From NCBI GenBank assembly GCA_964564695.1, contig CAZMCC010000032.1, forward strand, positions 1 to 36,346: DNA of 36,346 nt, written 5' to 3'. Shown piece by piece: positions 7,778 through 16,474 of this stretch; within the stretch, counting starts at the first letter, position 1; each line of letters starts with the position of its first letter. A program made the translations under genes and the position numbers. Under the pieces are notes generated by a model. It made no database searches, was not told the DNA's origin, and was given only the letters and a program-made list of their open reading frames with translations. The DNA is from CAZMCC01 sp964564695 (GTDB lineage: Bacteria > Planctomycetota > Phycisphaerae > Phycisphaerales > UBA1924).

Positions 7778-9138
7778 ACCCCCCTCCCTCCCCCGATTCG
7801 TCCGGGGCTCCCCGCCCTCATGTCGTGCCCGCGGCGTACCTGACCGGCGACGTCGCGCCGGTGGGCGGTGTCATCAAGGCAAGCCCGGAGGATTTCCTCG
7901 TCGAGGAGCAGCCGCTCTATCAGCCCACGGGCGAGGGCGAGCACTTGTACCTGTTCATCGAGAAACGGGACCTGTCGACGTCGGCGCTGGTGTCGATCGT
8001 GGCGAGGCACTTCGGGGTGCGCGAGCGCGATGTGGGGTACGCCGGGCTCAAGGACCGGGCGGCGATCACGCGACAGCTGCTCAGCGTGCACACGCCGGGG
8101 AAGGGGCCGACCGACTTTCCGGCGCTCGAGCACGACAAGCTCAAGGTGCTGTGGGTCGACAAGCACGTGAACAAGCTGCGCCAGGGGCACCTGGCGGGGA
8201 ACCGGTTCATCGTGCGGATCCGCGGCGTGAACCCGGCGGACGCCGTGCGGGCGCACAAGGTGGTGACGCGACTTGAGAAGACGGGCGTTCCGAACCGGTT
8301 TGGGGAGCAGCGGTTCGGGATGCTGGGGCAGAATCACCTGGTGGGGGCGGCGCTGGTGCGTGGGGATGCGCGGGGGGCGCTGGGCCACGTGCTGGGGCCG
8401 TCGGCCAGTGCGCCGGAGCAGCACCGGGCCGGTCGGGAGGCGTTTGCACGAGGGGAGTTTGCGGCGGCGCTCGAGGGCACGCCGCGCTCGGCGCTGCTGG
8501 AGCGGCGGCTGCTGGCGGCGCTCGAGCGGGGTGACACGCCGGAACAGGCGATCCGGCGGATTGATCCCATGCAGCGGCGGTTCTTCGTGACGGCGCTGCA
8601 ATCGGCGGCGTTCAACGCGGTGCTCGATCGGAGGCTGCGAGCCGGGACGTTTGACAAACTCGGGCTGGGTGATGTGGCGTTCAAGCACGACAACCGGGCG
8701 TGCTTCGTGGTTGACGACGCGGCGTTGGCGGACGAGACGCTTGCGCCGCGCCTGGCGGCGATGGAGATCAGCCCGAGCGGGCCGCTGTGGGGGCCGCGGA
8801 TGCTGCGGGCGACGGGGGAGGTCGATGCGGTCGAGCTTGAGTGCCTGACGGCGATGGGTGTGAGCCTGGAGCAGATGGCGGCGTTTGCGGAACGGACGGG
8901 AGACAGCGTGAACGGGGCGAGACGGCCGCTGCGCGTGCCGATCACGGATGCGGACGTGGAGGGCGGACGGGATGAGCAGGGGACGTTTATCCGCGTGGCG
9001 TTCGATCTGCCGCGGGGGGCGTTCGCGACGGTGGTGCTGCGGGAGATCATGAAGCCGGAGCTGGTGCCGGGTGGGGGGGGCGCGACGCTGACGGACGAGG
9101 AAGAATTGGGCGGGAACGACGGAGGACGAGATGGGTGA
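7774..9138 (+). CDS. truD: tRNA pseudouridine(13) synthase TruD
   Basis: TruD isomerises U13 of some tRNAs to pseudouridine. The 454-residue product carries KASPEDFLVEEQPLY near the N-terminus, the catalytic block VGYAGLKDRAAITRQ with Asp94 as the likely catalytic residue, HLAGNRFIVRIRGV, and VPNRFGEQRFG. The central insertion (TRUD) domain follows, with FVTALQSAAFNAVLDRRL and GPLWGPRM. The C-terminus has FDLPRGAFATVVLREIMK, the usual family ending. It is longer than the E. coli enzyme, as in many planctomycetes. The GTG start at 7774 overlaps the DUF151 stop by four bases, and the 3' end overlaps the HAD gene by eight, so the three are translationally coupled. Confidence 0.95.
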   Translation: MNPPPSPDSSGAPRPHVVPAAYLTGDVAPVGGVIKASPEDFLVEEQPLYQPTGEGEHLYLFIEKRDLSTSALVSIVARHFGVRERDVGYAGLKDRAAITRQLLSVHTPGKGPTDFPALEHDKLKVLWVDKHVNKLRQGHLAGNRFIVRIRGVNPADAVRAHKVVTRLEKTGVPNRFGEQRFGMLGQNHLVGAALVRGDARGALGHVLGPSASAPEQHRAGREAFARGEFAAALEGTPRSALLERRLLAALERGDTPEQAIRRIDPMQRRFFVTALQSAAFNAVLDRRLRAGTFDKLGLGDVAFKHDNRACFVVDDAALADETLAPRLAAMEISPSGPLWGPRMLRATGEVDAVELECLTAMGVSLEQMAAFAERTGDSVNGARRPLRVPITDADVEGGRDEQGTFIRVAFDLPRGAFATVVLREIMKPELVPGGGGATLTDEEELGGNDGGRDG

Positions 9139-9799
9139 GCGCGTGACTTTGGTGGTGTTCGATCTGGGGGGCGTGGTGGTGCGGATTTGCCGGACGTGGG
9201 AGGAGGCGTGCCGTGCGGCGGGGATCGAGCATCGGGCGGGGATCGACGATCCGGGCCTGCAGGCGCGGCGTCGTGAGGTGGTGAAGCTGTACGAGCGTGG
9301 GCTGATCGGGTGCGACGAGTTCTTCGAGCGCGTGGCGGGGGCCACGGGCGGGTGCTACCGGGCCGACGAGGTGCGGCGCGTGCACGACTCGTGGCTCCTT
9401 GGGGAGTACGCGGGCGTCGGGACGCTCGTGGATGACCTGCACGCGAGCGGGATGGAGACGGGGGTGCTGAGCAACACAAACCATTCGCACTGGCAGATCA
9501 TGGCGGGGCGTGACGAGCCGGCGATGAAGGGGAGCCCGACGCCGTGGCGGACGGGGCACTGCCATGCGAGCCACCTGCTGGGGCTCGCGAAGCCCGACCG
9601 GGCGATCTACGACGAGTTCGCCAAGCGTGCCGGGCGCGTGGGGCGGACGGGGGAGATCATCTTCTTCGACGACCTCGCGGAGAACGTGGACGCGGCTCGG
9701 GCGGCGGGGTGGCGGTCGGAGCGGATCGACCACGCGGGGGACACCGCGGGCCAGATGCGCGCGTACCTTGGCGCACACGGCGTGACGTTGGAGGGATAG
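9131..9799 (+). CDS. HAD-like hydrolase (YihX type)
   Basis: This is a haloacid dehalogenase-superfamily phosphatase of 222 residues. Motif I is LVVFDLGGVVV, with the nucleophile Asp and a Gly in place of the second Asp, as in the YihX and epoxide hydrolase N-domain group. Motif II is GVLSNTN, motif III is LGLAKPDRAIYDEFA (Lys), and motif IV is EIIFFDDLAENVDAAR. A helical cap lies between motifs I and II. The substrate is unknown; sugar phosphates are plausible for this group. The gene overlaps truD by 8 bp and is followed 8 bp later by the DnaJ gene, so it belongs to the same run. Confidence 0.88.
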   Translation: MGERVTLVVFDLGGVVVRICRTWEEACRAAGIEHRAGIDDPGLQARRREVVKLYERGLIGCDEFFERVAGATGGCYRADEVRRVHDSWLLGEYAGVGTLVDDLHASGMETGVLSNTNHSHWQIMAGRDEPAMKGSPTPWRTGHCHASHLLGLAKPDRAIYDEFAKRAGRVGRTGEIIFFDDLAENVDAARAAGWRSERIDHAGDTAGQMRAYLGAHGVTLEG

Positions 9800-9807
9800 A
9801 GAGGGCC

Positions 9808-10779
9808 ATGAACAGCGCGACGGGTGATTACTACGCGGTGCTGGGTGTTTCGCGGACGGCGAGCGCCGACGAGATCCAGCAGGCGTACCGCAAGCTCGCG
9901 CGCGAGCACCATCCGGACGTGAGCAAAGAGGGCGCGTCGGTGGAGACGTTCAAGAAGGTGAACGAGGCGTACGAGGTGCTCAAGGACGCGAAGCGGCGGG
10001 AGCTGTACGACCGCTACGGGTCGAACTGGAAGGCGGCGGAGCAGGCGGGCGTGGGGCCGGGCGGTGCACGCGGCGGCGGCGGCGGCGGTGGGGGGGGACA
10101 CGGGTCGCGCGGGACGAGTGACGCCGGCGCGGACGAGTATTTCGGGTTCGGTGACATCTTCGAGAGCGTGTTCGGGGGCGCGGGCGGCGGTGGTGGCGGA
10201 GGCGGGAGGAGTGGGCGGGGGAGGCGACCGCGCAGCCGTGCGGGGCGGGACATTGAGTCGGAGATCGAGGTGTCGCTGGCGGACGTGGTGCACGGCGGGA
10301 CGCGCCAGGTCACGTTCAACGACGACGAGGGCGGGCGGCGCGAGCTCTCGGTGAAGATCCCGGCGGGGACCACGGACGGCTCGGTGATCCGGCTGAGCGG
10401 GCAGGGCGAGCCGGGCGCTGGGGGCGGGGCGTCGGGGGATCTGCTGCTGCATATCCGGGTGGCGCGCGATCCGCGGTTCACACTCGACGGGCACGACCTG
10501 ACGACGGTGGTGTCGATCTCGCCATGGGAGGCGGCGCTGGGCGCGAAGGTGCCGGCGCCGACGCCCGACGGCGAGGTGACGATCACGGTGCCGCCGGGAT
10601 CGTCGAGCGGTCAGAGGCTGCGCCTGCGCGGCAAGGGGCTTCCGAAGCGCGGCGGCGAGGCGGCGGGTGATCTGTTTGTCGAATTGAAGATCGTGGTGCC
10701 CAGGACGCTGTCGGAGCGTGAGCGCGAGCTGCTCGAGGGGCTGCGCGAGGAATCGAACTTCGATCCGCGGCAAACGTAA
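9808..10779 (+). CDS. cbpA: DnaJ-family co-chaperone, CbpA type
   Basis: This J-domain protein stimulates the DnaK ATPase and presents unfolded clients to it. In its 323 residues, the J domain occupies about 7-75 with the HPD motif at 35-37 (REHHPDVSK). A very Gly-rich linker (about 82-140) contains FGFGDIFESVF. The C-terminal client-binding beta domains (about 148-318) include IEVSLADVVHGGTRQV, SVIRLSGQGEPG, GDLLLHIRVARDPRF and RLRLRGKGLPKRGG. The CxxCxGxG zinc repeats are absent, so it is the CbpA/type II form and not DnaJ itself. The start ATG 9808 has a weak purine-rich leader (GAGAGGG). It may be cotranscribed with truD and the HAD gene. Confidence 0.93.
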   Translation: MNSATGDYYAVLGVSRTASADEIQQAYRKLAREHHPDVSKEGASVETFKKVNEAYEVLKDAKRRELYDRYGSNWKAAEQAGVGPGGARGGGGGGGGGHGSRGTSDAGADEYFGFGDIFESVFGGAGGGGGGGGRSGRGRRPRSRAGRDIESEIEVSLADVVHGGTRQVTFNDDEGGRRELSVKIPAGTTDGSVIRLSGQGEPGAGGGASGDLLLHIRVARDPRFTLDGHDLTTVVSISPWEAALGAKVPAPTPDGEVTITVPPGSSSGQRLRLRGKGLPKRGGEAAGDLFVELKIVVPRTLSERERELLEGLREESNFDPRQT

Positions 10780-10855
10780 TAAGAACGGGCGGCCGCGGGA
10801 ATCGGGCCATGATCAGCCAGGACTGCGGCACGCCCCATTTGCGGAGGGTGGCGTC

Positions 10856-11566
10856 ATGCTGTGGATTTATCTGTCAGTGATGATCGTCCCGTTGCTGCTG
10901 GGGCTGTGGGCCCAGGCGCGGATCAAGTCGGCGTACGGGCGGGCGGCGGCGATTCCGGCGTCGAGCGGGTTCACGGGCGCGCAGACGGCCCAGATGATCC
11001 TGAAGGCGCACAACATCGGCGATGTCACGGTGGAGCCGGTGCGCGGGCATCTGACTGATCATTATGACCCGCGCGCCAAGGTGCTGCGCCTCAGCGAGCC
11101 GGTGTACGCCGGGCGGAGCGTGGCGGCGCTGGGGATCGCGGCCCACGAGGCGGGGCACGCGATCCAGGACGCGGTGCATTACGGGCCGCTGAAGCTGCGC
11201 AACGGCATCGTGCCGCTGGCGGCGGCGGGCGGCAAGTTCAGCATCGTGATCGTGATTGCGGGCGTGATGGCGATGGCGATTGCGCCGAAGCTGGGGCTGG
11301 TGCTGCTGGGCGCGGGCATCCTGCTGTTCAGCGCGGTGGTCGTGTTCCAGCTCGTCAACCTGCCTGTTGAGTTCGACGCCTCGCGCCGGGCCCGCGAGCT
11401 GTTGACGACCACGGGTATGGTGGCGCCGGGCCCGGAGGCGAAGGCGATGAGCGGCGTGCTGTCGGCGGCGGCGCTGACGTACGTGGCGGCGACGGTGACG
11501 TCGATCGCGACGCTGCTGTGGTACGTGCTGCAGTTCGTTCTGGCGGCCCAGACGCACCGGGAGTGA
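10856..11566 (+). CDS. Membrane zinc metallopeptidase, YugP-like
   Basis: This is a predicted integral membrane zinc peptidase of the YugP-like family (Zn_peptidase_2), 236 residues. An N-terminal helix (LWIYLSVMIVPLLLGLWA) is followed by the conserved soluble part GFTGAQTAQMILKAHNI, DHYDPRAKVLRLSEPVY and the zinc motif IAAHEAGHAIQDAVHY. Two adjacent helices (about 125-170) come next, then LPVEFDASRRARELL and a final helix near TLLWYVLQFVL. The substrate and role of the family are not established. It starts 76 bp after cbpA and is followed by a hairpin (11669-11689) inside a dispersed element. Confidence 0.9.
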   Translation: MLWIYLSVMIVPLLLGLWAQARIKSAYGRAAAIPASSGFTGAQTAQMILKAHNIGDVTVEPVRGHLTDHYDPRAKVLRLSEPVYAGRSVAALGIAAHEAGHAIQDAVHYGPLKLRNGIVPLAAAGGKFSIVIVIAGVMAMAIAPKLGLVLLGAGILLFSAVVVFQLVNLPVEFDASRRARELLTTTGMVAPGPEAKAMSGVLSAAALTYVAATVTSIATLLWYVLQFVLAAQTHRE

Positions 11567-11602
11567 TCGGGGTCAACACGCCTGGTGGGTCGATGGAAGG
11601 CA

Positions 11603-11781
11603 AGAAGGCAGTACGCGGAGAGCGCGGAGTGGTGCGGAGGAACGCGGAGAAGAAGATGGTGATCTAGACACACGCGCTGCCGGCGTGTGCCTCTTTCATC
11701 AAAGGCTTCTTTGCCGCTTCCTGTATTCCTCCGCGTTCCTCCGTGCTGCTCCGCGTCCGCCCCGTACGGCCTTTGCGCTGC
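11603..11781. repeat. Dispersed element with complementary arms, copy 1
   Basis: The left arm (about 11603-11656) has AGAAGGCAGTACGCGGAG and GCGGAGGAACGCGGAGAAG. The right arm (about 11710-11781) carries the complementary CCGCGTTCCTCCG and ends CGTACGGCCTTTGCGCTGC. The same two arms in the same order occur at 23771-23962. The arms could pair into one long imperfect hairpin. The element fills most of the space between the peptidase and the P-type ATPase; any ATPase start upstream of 11781 would translate repeat sequence. Confidence 0.75.
11669..11696 (+). terminator. Possible terminator after the peptidase gene
   Basis: The stem CACACGC/GCGTGTG (7 bp, 7-nt loop) is followed by a short pyrimidine-rich tail CCTCTTTC. 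It lies in the centre of the dispersed element, about 100 bp past the peptidase stop. Confidence 0.35.
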
Positions 11782-11841
11782 GGACCGGGAATTGTCGTTC
11801 CTTTGTCGGTGCGTCGGCTGATGGCCTGCAACGATTCGCTG

Positions 11842-14052
11842 ATGACACCTGACTCCGCGCCGGCAGCGGCGACGCTGAAAATCGGAGGGATGCACTGCGC
11901 GTCGTGCGTGTCGCACGTCGAGAGGGCGATCCTGCGCGTGCCGGGCGTGCGCGGGGCGATGGTGAACCTCGCGACCGGGAAGGGGCGGGTTGAGTTTGAG
12001 CCGGCGGCAGTGGGGGGAGGCGGGGACGCGACTGGCGACCGGACTGCGGCGATCGTGAACGCCGTGGTGCGGGCCGGGTATTCGGCGTCCATCGATGATC
12101 AACCCGAGCTGACGACCGGCGCGGGCGGGGGGGCCGACGAGGCGGCGCTGTGGCGCCGGCGGGCGATCCTGGGCGGCGTGCTCGGGCTGCCGGTGGTGGT
12201 GCTGGGGATGGCGTGGATGACGACCACGTCGGCGTGGCTGCAATTGGCGCCGGCGGCGGTCGTGCAGGTGTTGCTCGGCGGGGCGTTCGTGGTCGGGGCG
12301 TGGCGGGGGCTGCGCTCGCGCCGCGTCGACATGGACGCGCTGGTGGCCATCGGCACGCTCGCGGCGTTCGGGTGGAGCGTCGTGGCGCTGGTGCGCGGCG
12401 ATCACCACCCCCCCCACGTCTACTTCGATACCTCGGTCGTGATCCTCACGCTCATCGCGCTGGGGAAGTACTTCGAGGCCCGGGCCCGGGCCCGGGCGGT
12501 CGGGGCGATGACCGGTCTACTCGCGCTGGTACCCCGCTCGGCCGCGGTGCTGGTCGGGGGGTCGGTGGTGGACAAGCCCGTCGAGCAGCTCGGCGTGGGA
12601 GAGAGCGTCCTGGTGCGCACGGGCGAGCGGGCCGCGGTGGACGGGGTGGTGATCGATGGCCTCGGCGAGTTTGACGAGTCGCTCGTGAGCGGCGAATCGG
12701 CGCCGGTCGTGCGCCAGACGGGTGACACGGTCGTCGGGGGCGCCTTGTGCGTCGGGGGGACGGTGACGGTGCGGGCCACCGGGGTGGGCAGCGCCTCGAC
12801 CGTGGCGCAGATCGCCGCGCTCGTGGCCGAGGCGCAGGCGCAAAAGAGCCATGTGCAGCGGCTGGCGGACTCGATCGCGGGCGTGTTCGTGCCGGTGGTG
12901 CTGGTGATCGCGGCGGCGACGCTGCTGGGGTGGGGACTCGTCGGCGGCGACTGGCCCCGTGCCGTGTGGGCGGCGGTGTCGGTGCTCATCGTCGCGTGCC
13001 CGTGTGCGCTGGGCCTGGCGGTGCCGACCGCGGTGATGGTGGGCACGGGCGTCGGTGCTCAAGCCGGGATCGTGATCAAGGACCCCGCGGTGCTCGAGCG
13101 GGCCGGGGGCTTGCGGACGGTCGTGATTGACAAGACCGGCACGCTGACGTGCGGTGAGCCGGAGGTGGTGAACACGCTCGTGCTCGAGCCGGGGCTCGAT
13201 GTCGGGCGAGCATTGGCGATCGCCGCGGCGCTCGAGCGGTTGAGCACGCACCCCATCGCCCGCGCGATCGTCGCGGCGGCGGGCGTAGGGGGACCTGCGG
13301 CTGCAGGGACGGCCGTCTTGCCGGGAGAGGGCGTGTTCGGCGAGGTCGGCGGGAAGTGGTTCGGCGTGGTGGCCCCGGGGCGAGCGGCCGATGCGTCGCA
13401 GTGGCGGGCCAAGGTGGACGAGCTGGAGCGCGAGGGCGCGAGCGTGGTCGCGCTGGTCGAGGCGGACGAGGTGCGCCGGGTCGTCCCCGGTCGGACACTG
13501 GCCCTGGTGGCGCTGCGCGACGAGCCGCGCCCGGAGGCGGCCATGGCCGTGGAGCGGCTCCGCGCGATGGACCTGCGCACGGTGTTGCTCACGGGCGATT
13601 CTGAGACGGCGGCCCGGGCCGTGGCGCAGGCGGTGGGAATCCACGAGGTGCGGTGGCGCGTGAGTCCCGCGGACAAGGAGCGGGTGGTGCGTGAGCTGGC
13701 GGTCGAGGGGCCGGTCGCGATGGTGGGGGACGGGCTGAACGATGCGCCGGCGCTGGCGGCGGCGGACATCGGGATCGCGATGGGCTCGGGGACGCACATC
13801 GCGGCGTCGGCGGGGCATGTGATTCTGGTGGGGGGCGATCTGCGGTCATTGCCGCGGGCGGTGGTGCTGAGCCGTGCGATGATGACGCGGATCCGGATGG
13901 GGCTGTTCTGGGCGCTGGCGTACAACGTGGTGCTGATCCCGGTGGCGGCGGCGGGGTGGCTGGACCCGGTGCTGGCGGCGGTGGCGATGTCGTTGAGCTC
14001 GGTGAGCGTGGTGCTCAATGCGCTGGCGCTCAAGCGGGTGAAGTTGGATTAG
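11842..14052 (+). CDS. copA: Copper-translocating P-type ATPase (P1B)
   Basis: This transporter uses ATP to export Cu+ (or Ag+) across the cytoplasmic membrane. A heavy-metal-associated domain with GMHCASC is followed by paired helices and the actuator loop LVSGESAPVVRQTGDT. The transmembrane metal site is VACPCALGLAVPTAVM (CPC). The phosphorylation site is VVIDKTGTLTCGEPEV. The HP signature is STHPIARAIV, and the hinge is MVGDGLNDAPALAAADIGIA. Late membrane residues WALAYNV and MSLSSVSVVLNALAL fit the CopA subgroup. The ATG at 11842 was chosen because it begins a few residues before the metal-binding domain; ATG 11821 is also possible, and neither has a clear ribosome-binding site. A strong hairpin follows at 14080. 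Confidence 0.93.
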   Translation: MTPDSAPAAATLKIGGMHCASCVSHVERAILRVPGVRGAMVNLATGKGRVEFEPAAVGGGGDATGDRTAAIVNAVVRAGYSASIDDQPELTTGAGGGADEAALWRRRAILGGVLGLPVVVLGMAWMTTTSAWLQLAPAAVVQVLLGGAFVVGAWRGLRSRRVDMDALVAIGTLAAFGWSVVALVRGDHHPPHVYFDTSVVILTLIALGKYFEARARARAVGAMTGLLALVPRSAAVLVGGSVVDKPVEQLGVGESVLVRTGERAAVDGVVIDGLGEFDESLVSGESAPVVRQTGDTVVGGALCVGGTVTVRATGVGSASTVAQIAALVAEAQAQKSHVQRLADSIAGVFVPVVLVIAAATLLGWGLVGGDWPRAVWAAVSVLIVACPCALGLAVPTAVMVGTGVGAQAGIVIKDPAVLERAGGLRTVVIDKTGTLTCGEPEVVNTLVLEPGLDVGRALAIAAALERLSTHPIARAIVAAAGVGGPAAAGTAVLPGEGVFGEVGGKWFGVVAPGRAADASQWRAKVDELEREGASVVALVEADEVRRVVPGRTLALVALRDEPRPEAAMAVERLRAMDLRTVLLTGDSETAARAVAQAVGIHEVRWRVSPADKERVVRELAVEGPVAMVGDGLNDAPALAAADIGIAMGSGTHIAASAGHVILVGGDLRSLPRAVVLSRAMMTRIRMGLFWALAYNVVLIPVAAAGWLDPVLAAVAMSLSSVSVVLNALALKRVKLD

Positions 14053-14079
14053 CGGGTGATAACCGCGTCATCCGCGGAG

Positions 14080-14106
14080 CACCACCGTCCGCGGCGGACG
14101 GTGGTG
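14080..14106 (+). terminator. Hairpin terminator after copA
   Basis: A perfect 12-bp stem (CACCACCGTCCG paired with CGGACGGTGGTG) with a 3-nt loop starts 28 bp after the copA stop. No clear T run follows, so either it acts as a strong structure or the assignment is only positional. Confidence 0.55.
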
Positions 14107-14126
14107 GCACCCAGCAAATGCCGCGG

Positions 14127-14139
14127 TGCCAGAGTGGCA
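14127..14139. promoter_or_regulatory. Palindrome TGCCA-GAG-TGGCA upstream of hsp20
   Basis: A perfect inverted repeat of 5-bp arms around a 3-bp centre sits about 57 bp upstream of the candidate sigma-54-like element. That is a usual distance for an activator or repressor binding site. The regulator is unknown. Confidence 0.4.
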
Positions 14140-14182
14140 GAATGGGATCGGCCCTGGGGGGTCCGGAAGGCCGAAATCGGTG

Positions 14183-14198
14183 TTGGCACGCCGGTTGA
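14183..14198 (+). promoter_or_regulatory. Sigma-54-like promoter candidate for hsp20
   Basis: TTGGCACG-CCGG-TTGA resembles the -24/-12 consensus TGGCACG-N4-TTGC. The -24 GG and surrounding bases match fully, but the -12 GC is GA here, an important mismatch. It lies about 50 bp before the hsp20 start. Confidence 0.35.
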
Positions 14199-14248
14199 AT
14201 GTGTACTCCCGTCGTCCGCGGCGAGCGCGGTCGAGTGACAGGGAGACC

Positions 14249-14743
14249 ATGACCATGATGAGTCGGAACGGATCCAACTGCTGCGGAAGTTCGCCCTCGG
14301 GTTCGGGTGTGTCGGGTGTGGGGGGTGCGGGGTTTGCCCGCGATGTCGATCGGGCGCTCGGTGCGTTCTTCAGCGCGCCGGCGTTCGCGGCCCCGGGGGT
14401 GTCGCGTGTGTTCCCTCCACTCGATGTGTGGGAGACTCCCGAAGCGTTCGTCATCCGGGCGGACGTCCCGGGTATTCCGATGAGCGAGCTCGACGTCACC
14501 GTCATCGGCGGTGAGGTCACGATCGCGGGCGGGCGCGAGCGCGGCGAGAACGAGGGTGTGGGGCTGCGCCGGCGCGAGCGTGCGTTCGGCCGATTCACGC
14601 GCACCGTGTCGATCGACGCCGAGCTCGATAACGAAGGCGTGAGCGCCACGCTGCGTGAGGGCGTGCTGACGGTGAACCTGCCCAAGGGGGCCGCGGCCAA
14701 GCCGCGCAAGATCGCGGTGAGCGACGGCGGCGCCCCGCAGTAG
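14249..14743 (+). CDS. Hsp20/alpha-crystallin small heat-shock protein
   Basis: This small heat-shock protein forms oligomers that hold unfolding proteins until DnaK can refold them. The 164-residue product has a low-complexity Ser/Gly N-terminus (about 1-30). A short helical segment, DVDRALGAFFSAPAF, precedes the alpha-crystallin domain from about 55 to 155. That domain contains PPLDVWETPEAFVIRADVPG, the beta strands VTIAGGRERGEN, FGRFTRTVSI, and the closing GVLTVNLPKG. The start ATG 14249 has GGGAG four bases upstream. The upstream region carries a palindrome and a sigma-54-like element. The DnaJ-type gene is about 3.5 kb away on the same strand. Confidence 0.94.
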   Translation: MTMMSRNGSNCCGSSPSGSGVSGVGGAGFARDVDRALGAFFSAPAFAAPGVSRVFPPLDVWETPEAFVIRADVPGIPMSELDVTVIGGEVTIAGGRERGENEGVGLRRRERAFGRFTRTVSIDAELDNEGVSATLREGVLTVNLPKGAAAKPRKIAVSDGGAPQ

Positions 14744-14909
14744 TCCTCGGTGTGTATGACCGGCCGGCCTGTCTAGAGGCTGGTCGGAAGCGTGCGACCG
14801 AGTCGTCCCCCGGGCGGAAACCCACGACCTAGCGAAGACAGTCAAGGCCGTGGCACGATGCCCGGCACCGAGACCCGGCGCGGTGAGTTGAGAATTTGAC
14901 ACCTCCTTC

Positions 14910-14959
14910 GAGGACCCCGGAGCGCCTTTGCAAGGGCGCGCCGGGGTTCTCGGCTTTTT
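14910..14959 (+). terminator. Rho-independent terminator
   Basis: A long imperfect hairpin pairs GAGGACCCCGGAGCGCC with GGCGCGCCGGGGTTCTC and is followed by CGGCTTTTTG. It lies about 165 bp after hsp20, so the hsp20 transcript would have a long 3' end. The stretch 14744-14909 shows no supported gene. Confidence 0.75.
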
Positions 14960-14975
14960 GAGGCGCGGAGAAGAA

Positions 14976-15005
14976 CACGGCTTGGCGCAGAGCCGCCAAG
15001 CCGTG
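14976..15005 (-). terminator. Hairpin terminator after rsmB
   Basis: A perfect 12-bp stem (CACGGCTTGGCG/CGCCAAGCCGTG) with a 6-nt loop lies 5 bp beyond the rsmB stop. On the minus strand it is followed by TTCTTCTCC, a weak pyrimidine tail. Confidence 0.6.
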
Positions 15006-15010
15006 GCACG

Positions 15011-16474
15011 TCAGCCCAAGAGCGCGAAGAAGGAGCCGTCGGTGTAGCGGGCCGGGGGGTCGCCGGGCTGGGCGCTGGGGGGGTGCTGCTCGCTGCGGAG
15101 GATCTTGAAGCGGTGCCAGCGGCAGGCCCAGTCGGCGATCTCGGAGTTCTCGCGGGCTTCGAGGGAGCAGGTGGAGTAGAGGATGCGGCCGCGGGGGCCG
15201 CTGCCGGTGGCGCCGGTGAGTAGCGGGATGGAGTCGGCCACGATCTGTCGCTGGAGGTCGGGGATCTGCGCGGACGTGGGGGCATCGACGCGGTAGCGGG
15301 CCTCGGGGCGGCGTGGGAGCACGCCGGTGTTCGAGCACGGGACATCGAGCAGGATGAGGTCGGCCTTGCCGATGAACTCGCGGCGGATGGTGGGCATCGG
15401 GATCGGGCGCACGCGCGGGTGGCGACCGAAAACGCGGTTGAGGGTCGCGAGGCGGTCGCCATCGACATCGGTCGCGACGATCTCCGCCTCGGGGAACGCG
15501 GCGGCGAGCTGGCGGGTCTTTGTGCCCTGGCCGGCGCACAGGTCGAGGATGAGCTTCGGCGGGCCGAGGGACGTGAGCGTCTCGGCGGCCGCGGCGACGG
15601 CACGGCTCGACGCGGGGTCCTGCACCCACACATCGCGACGGCTGCCCAGCAGCGCGACGAGATCGTCGCGCGTGCCGGCGAAGACGCGGTGGTTCGACGA
15701 GGCGTGAGGCTCGAGGGCGGGGACGCCGGGGAGCGGCACGGCCCGATCGGAATACGTGACGTTGAAGATGGTTGGCGCGGAGACGAGCGTGTGCAGCGCG
15801 AGTCGGACGGCGGTCTCGCGCCCGCTCCCCACGCCCCCCGAGCCTTCGGCCCAGCCCTTGAGCAGCGACTGCGGCAGGCTTGTGGCCGCGGCGACGCGGG
15901 CGAGCGACTCAGGGGGAAGCGCGGGTTCGGTGAGCCCCAGCCATGTGCCGTCGGCGAGGGGAAGGGCGTCGAGGGGCCAGCGCTCGGGGGCGTAGAGGTC
16001 GGCGCGTGTGGGGGCGGGGCGGGATTCGCCCCGCAAGGCCGCAACCTTTCGCAGCACGGCGTTCACCATGCCGGCGGCGCCGGGGCGGATGCGCTGCTTG
16101 GCCCACTCGGCGGCGTGGTTGATGGCCGCGTACGCGGGGATGCGGTCGAGGAGGATGAGCTGGGCGGCCCCTGCGAGGAAGACGGCCCGCATCTTGGGCT
16201 CGAGGCTGAGCATGGGGGACGCGAGGGAGCGGTCGAGCAGGGCGCTCAAGGTGAGCCAGCGGCTGATGGCCGCGTCGTAGATGGCGTGGGCGAGGGCGGC
16301 GTCCTGGGGCGGCATGAGGTCGTCGCGCCAGAGGGGGGGGTTGAGGTCGGGCCAGCGCCGGGCCTGGGCGGCGAGCTGCTGGATCGCGGCCTCGCGAGCG
16401 AGGTCGTTGAGGGGCGCGGGGGAGGCCGGGCCGGTATCTGGGGGGGATTGTGCGGGCCGCTTAGGCTTGTTCAC
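15011..16474 (-). CDS. rsmB: RsmB-type 16S rRNA cytosine-C5 methyltransferase
   Basis: This SAM-dependent enzyme is expected to make m5C967 in 16S rRNA. The N-terminal half is a NusB-like RNA-binding domain (REAAIQQLAAQARRW ... AYAAINHAAEWAKQR ... GMVNAVLRK). The C-terminal half is the NOP2/Sun catalytic domain, with VWVQDPASSRAVAAAAETL, the SAM loop LILDLCAGQGTKTRQLAAAF, EIVATDVDGDRL, DVPCSNTGVLPRRPEARYR and ILYSTCSLEARENSEI. The cysteines in PCSNTG and STCS are the two catalytic residues. I chose the GTG at 16474 because the upstream ATG at 16540 would overlap the divergent kinase start. No clear Shine-Dalgarno supports either. Confidence 0.92.
   Translation of the reverse strand: MNKPKRPAQSPPDTGPASPAPLNDLAREAAIQQLAAQARRWPDLNPPLWRDDLMPPQDAALAHAIYDAAISRWLTLSALLDRSLASPMLSLEPKMRAVFLAGAAQLILLDRIPAYAAINHAAEWAKQRIRPGAAGMVNAVLRKVAALRGESRPAPTRADLYAPERWPLDALPLADGTWLGLTEPALPPESLARVAAATSLPQSLLKGWAEGSGGVGSGRETAVRLALHTLVSAPTIFNVTYSDRAVPLPGVPALEPHASSNHRVFAGTRDDLVALLGSRRDVWVQDPASSRAVAAAAETLTSLGPPKLILDLCAGQGTKTRQLAAAFPEAEIVATDVDGDRLATLNRVFGRHPRVRPIPMPTIRREFIGKADLILLDVPCSNTGVLPRRPEARYRVDAPTSAQIPDLQRQIVADSIPLLTGATGSGPRGRILYSTCSLEARENSEIADWACRWHRFKILRSEQHPPSAQPGDPPARYTDGSFFALLG

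Noticed and set aside
5114..9345. Long minus-strand frames (876 and 707 codons) across nnrE, DUF151 and truD
   Set aside because: They are Arg/Pro/His-rich, cross the gap Ns and have no motifs; the plus-strand genes there are clear.
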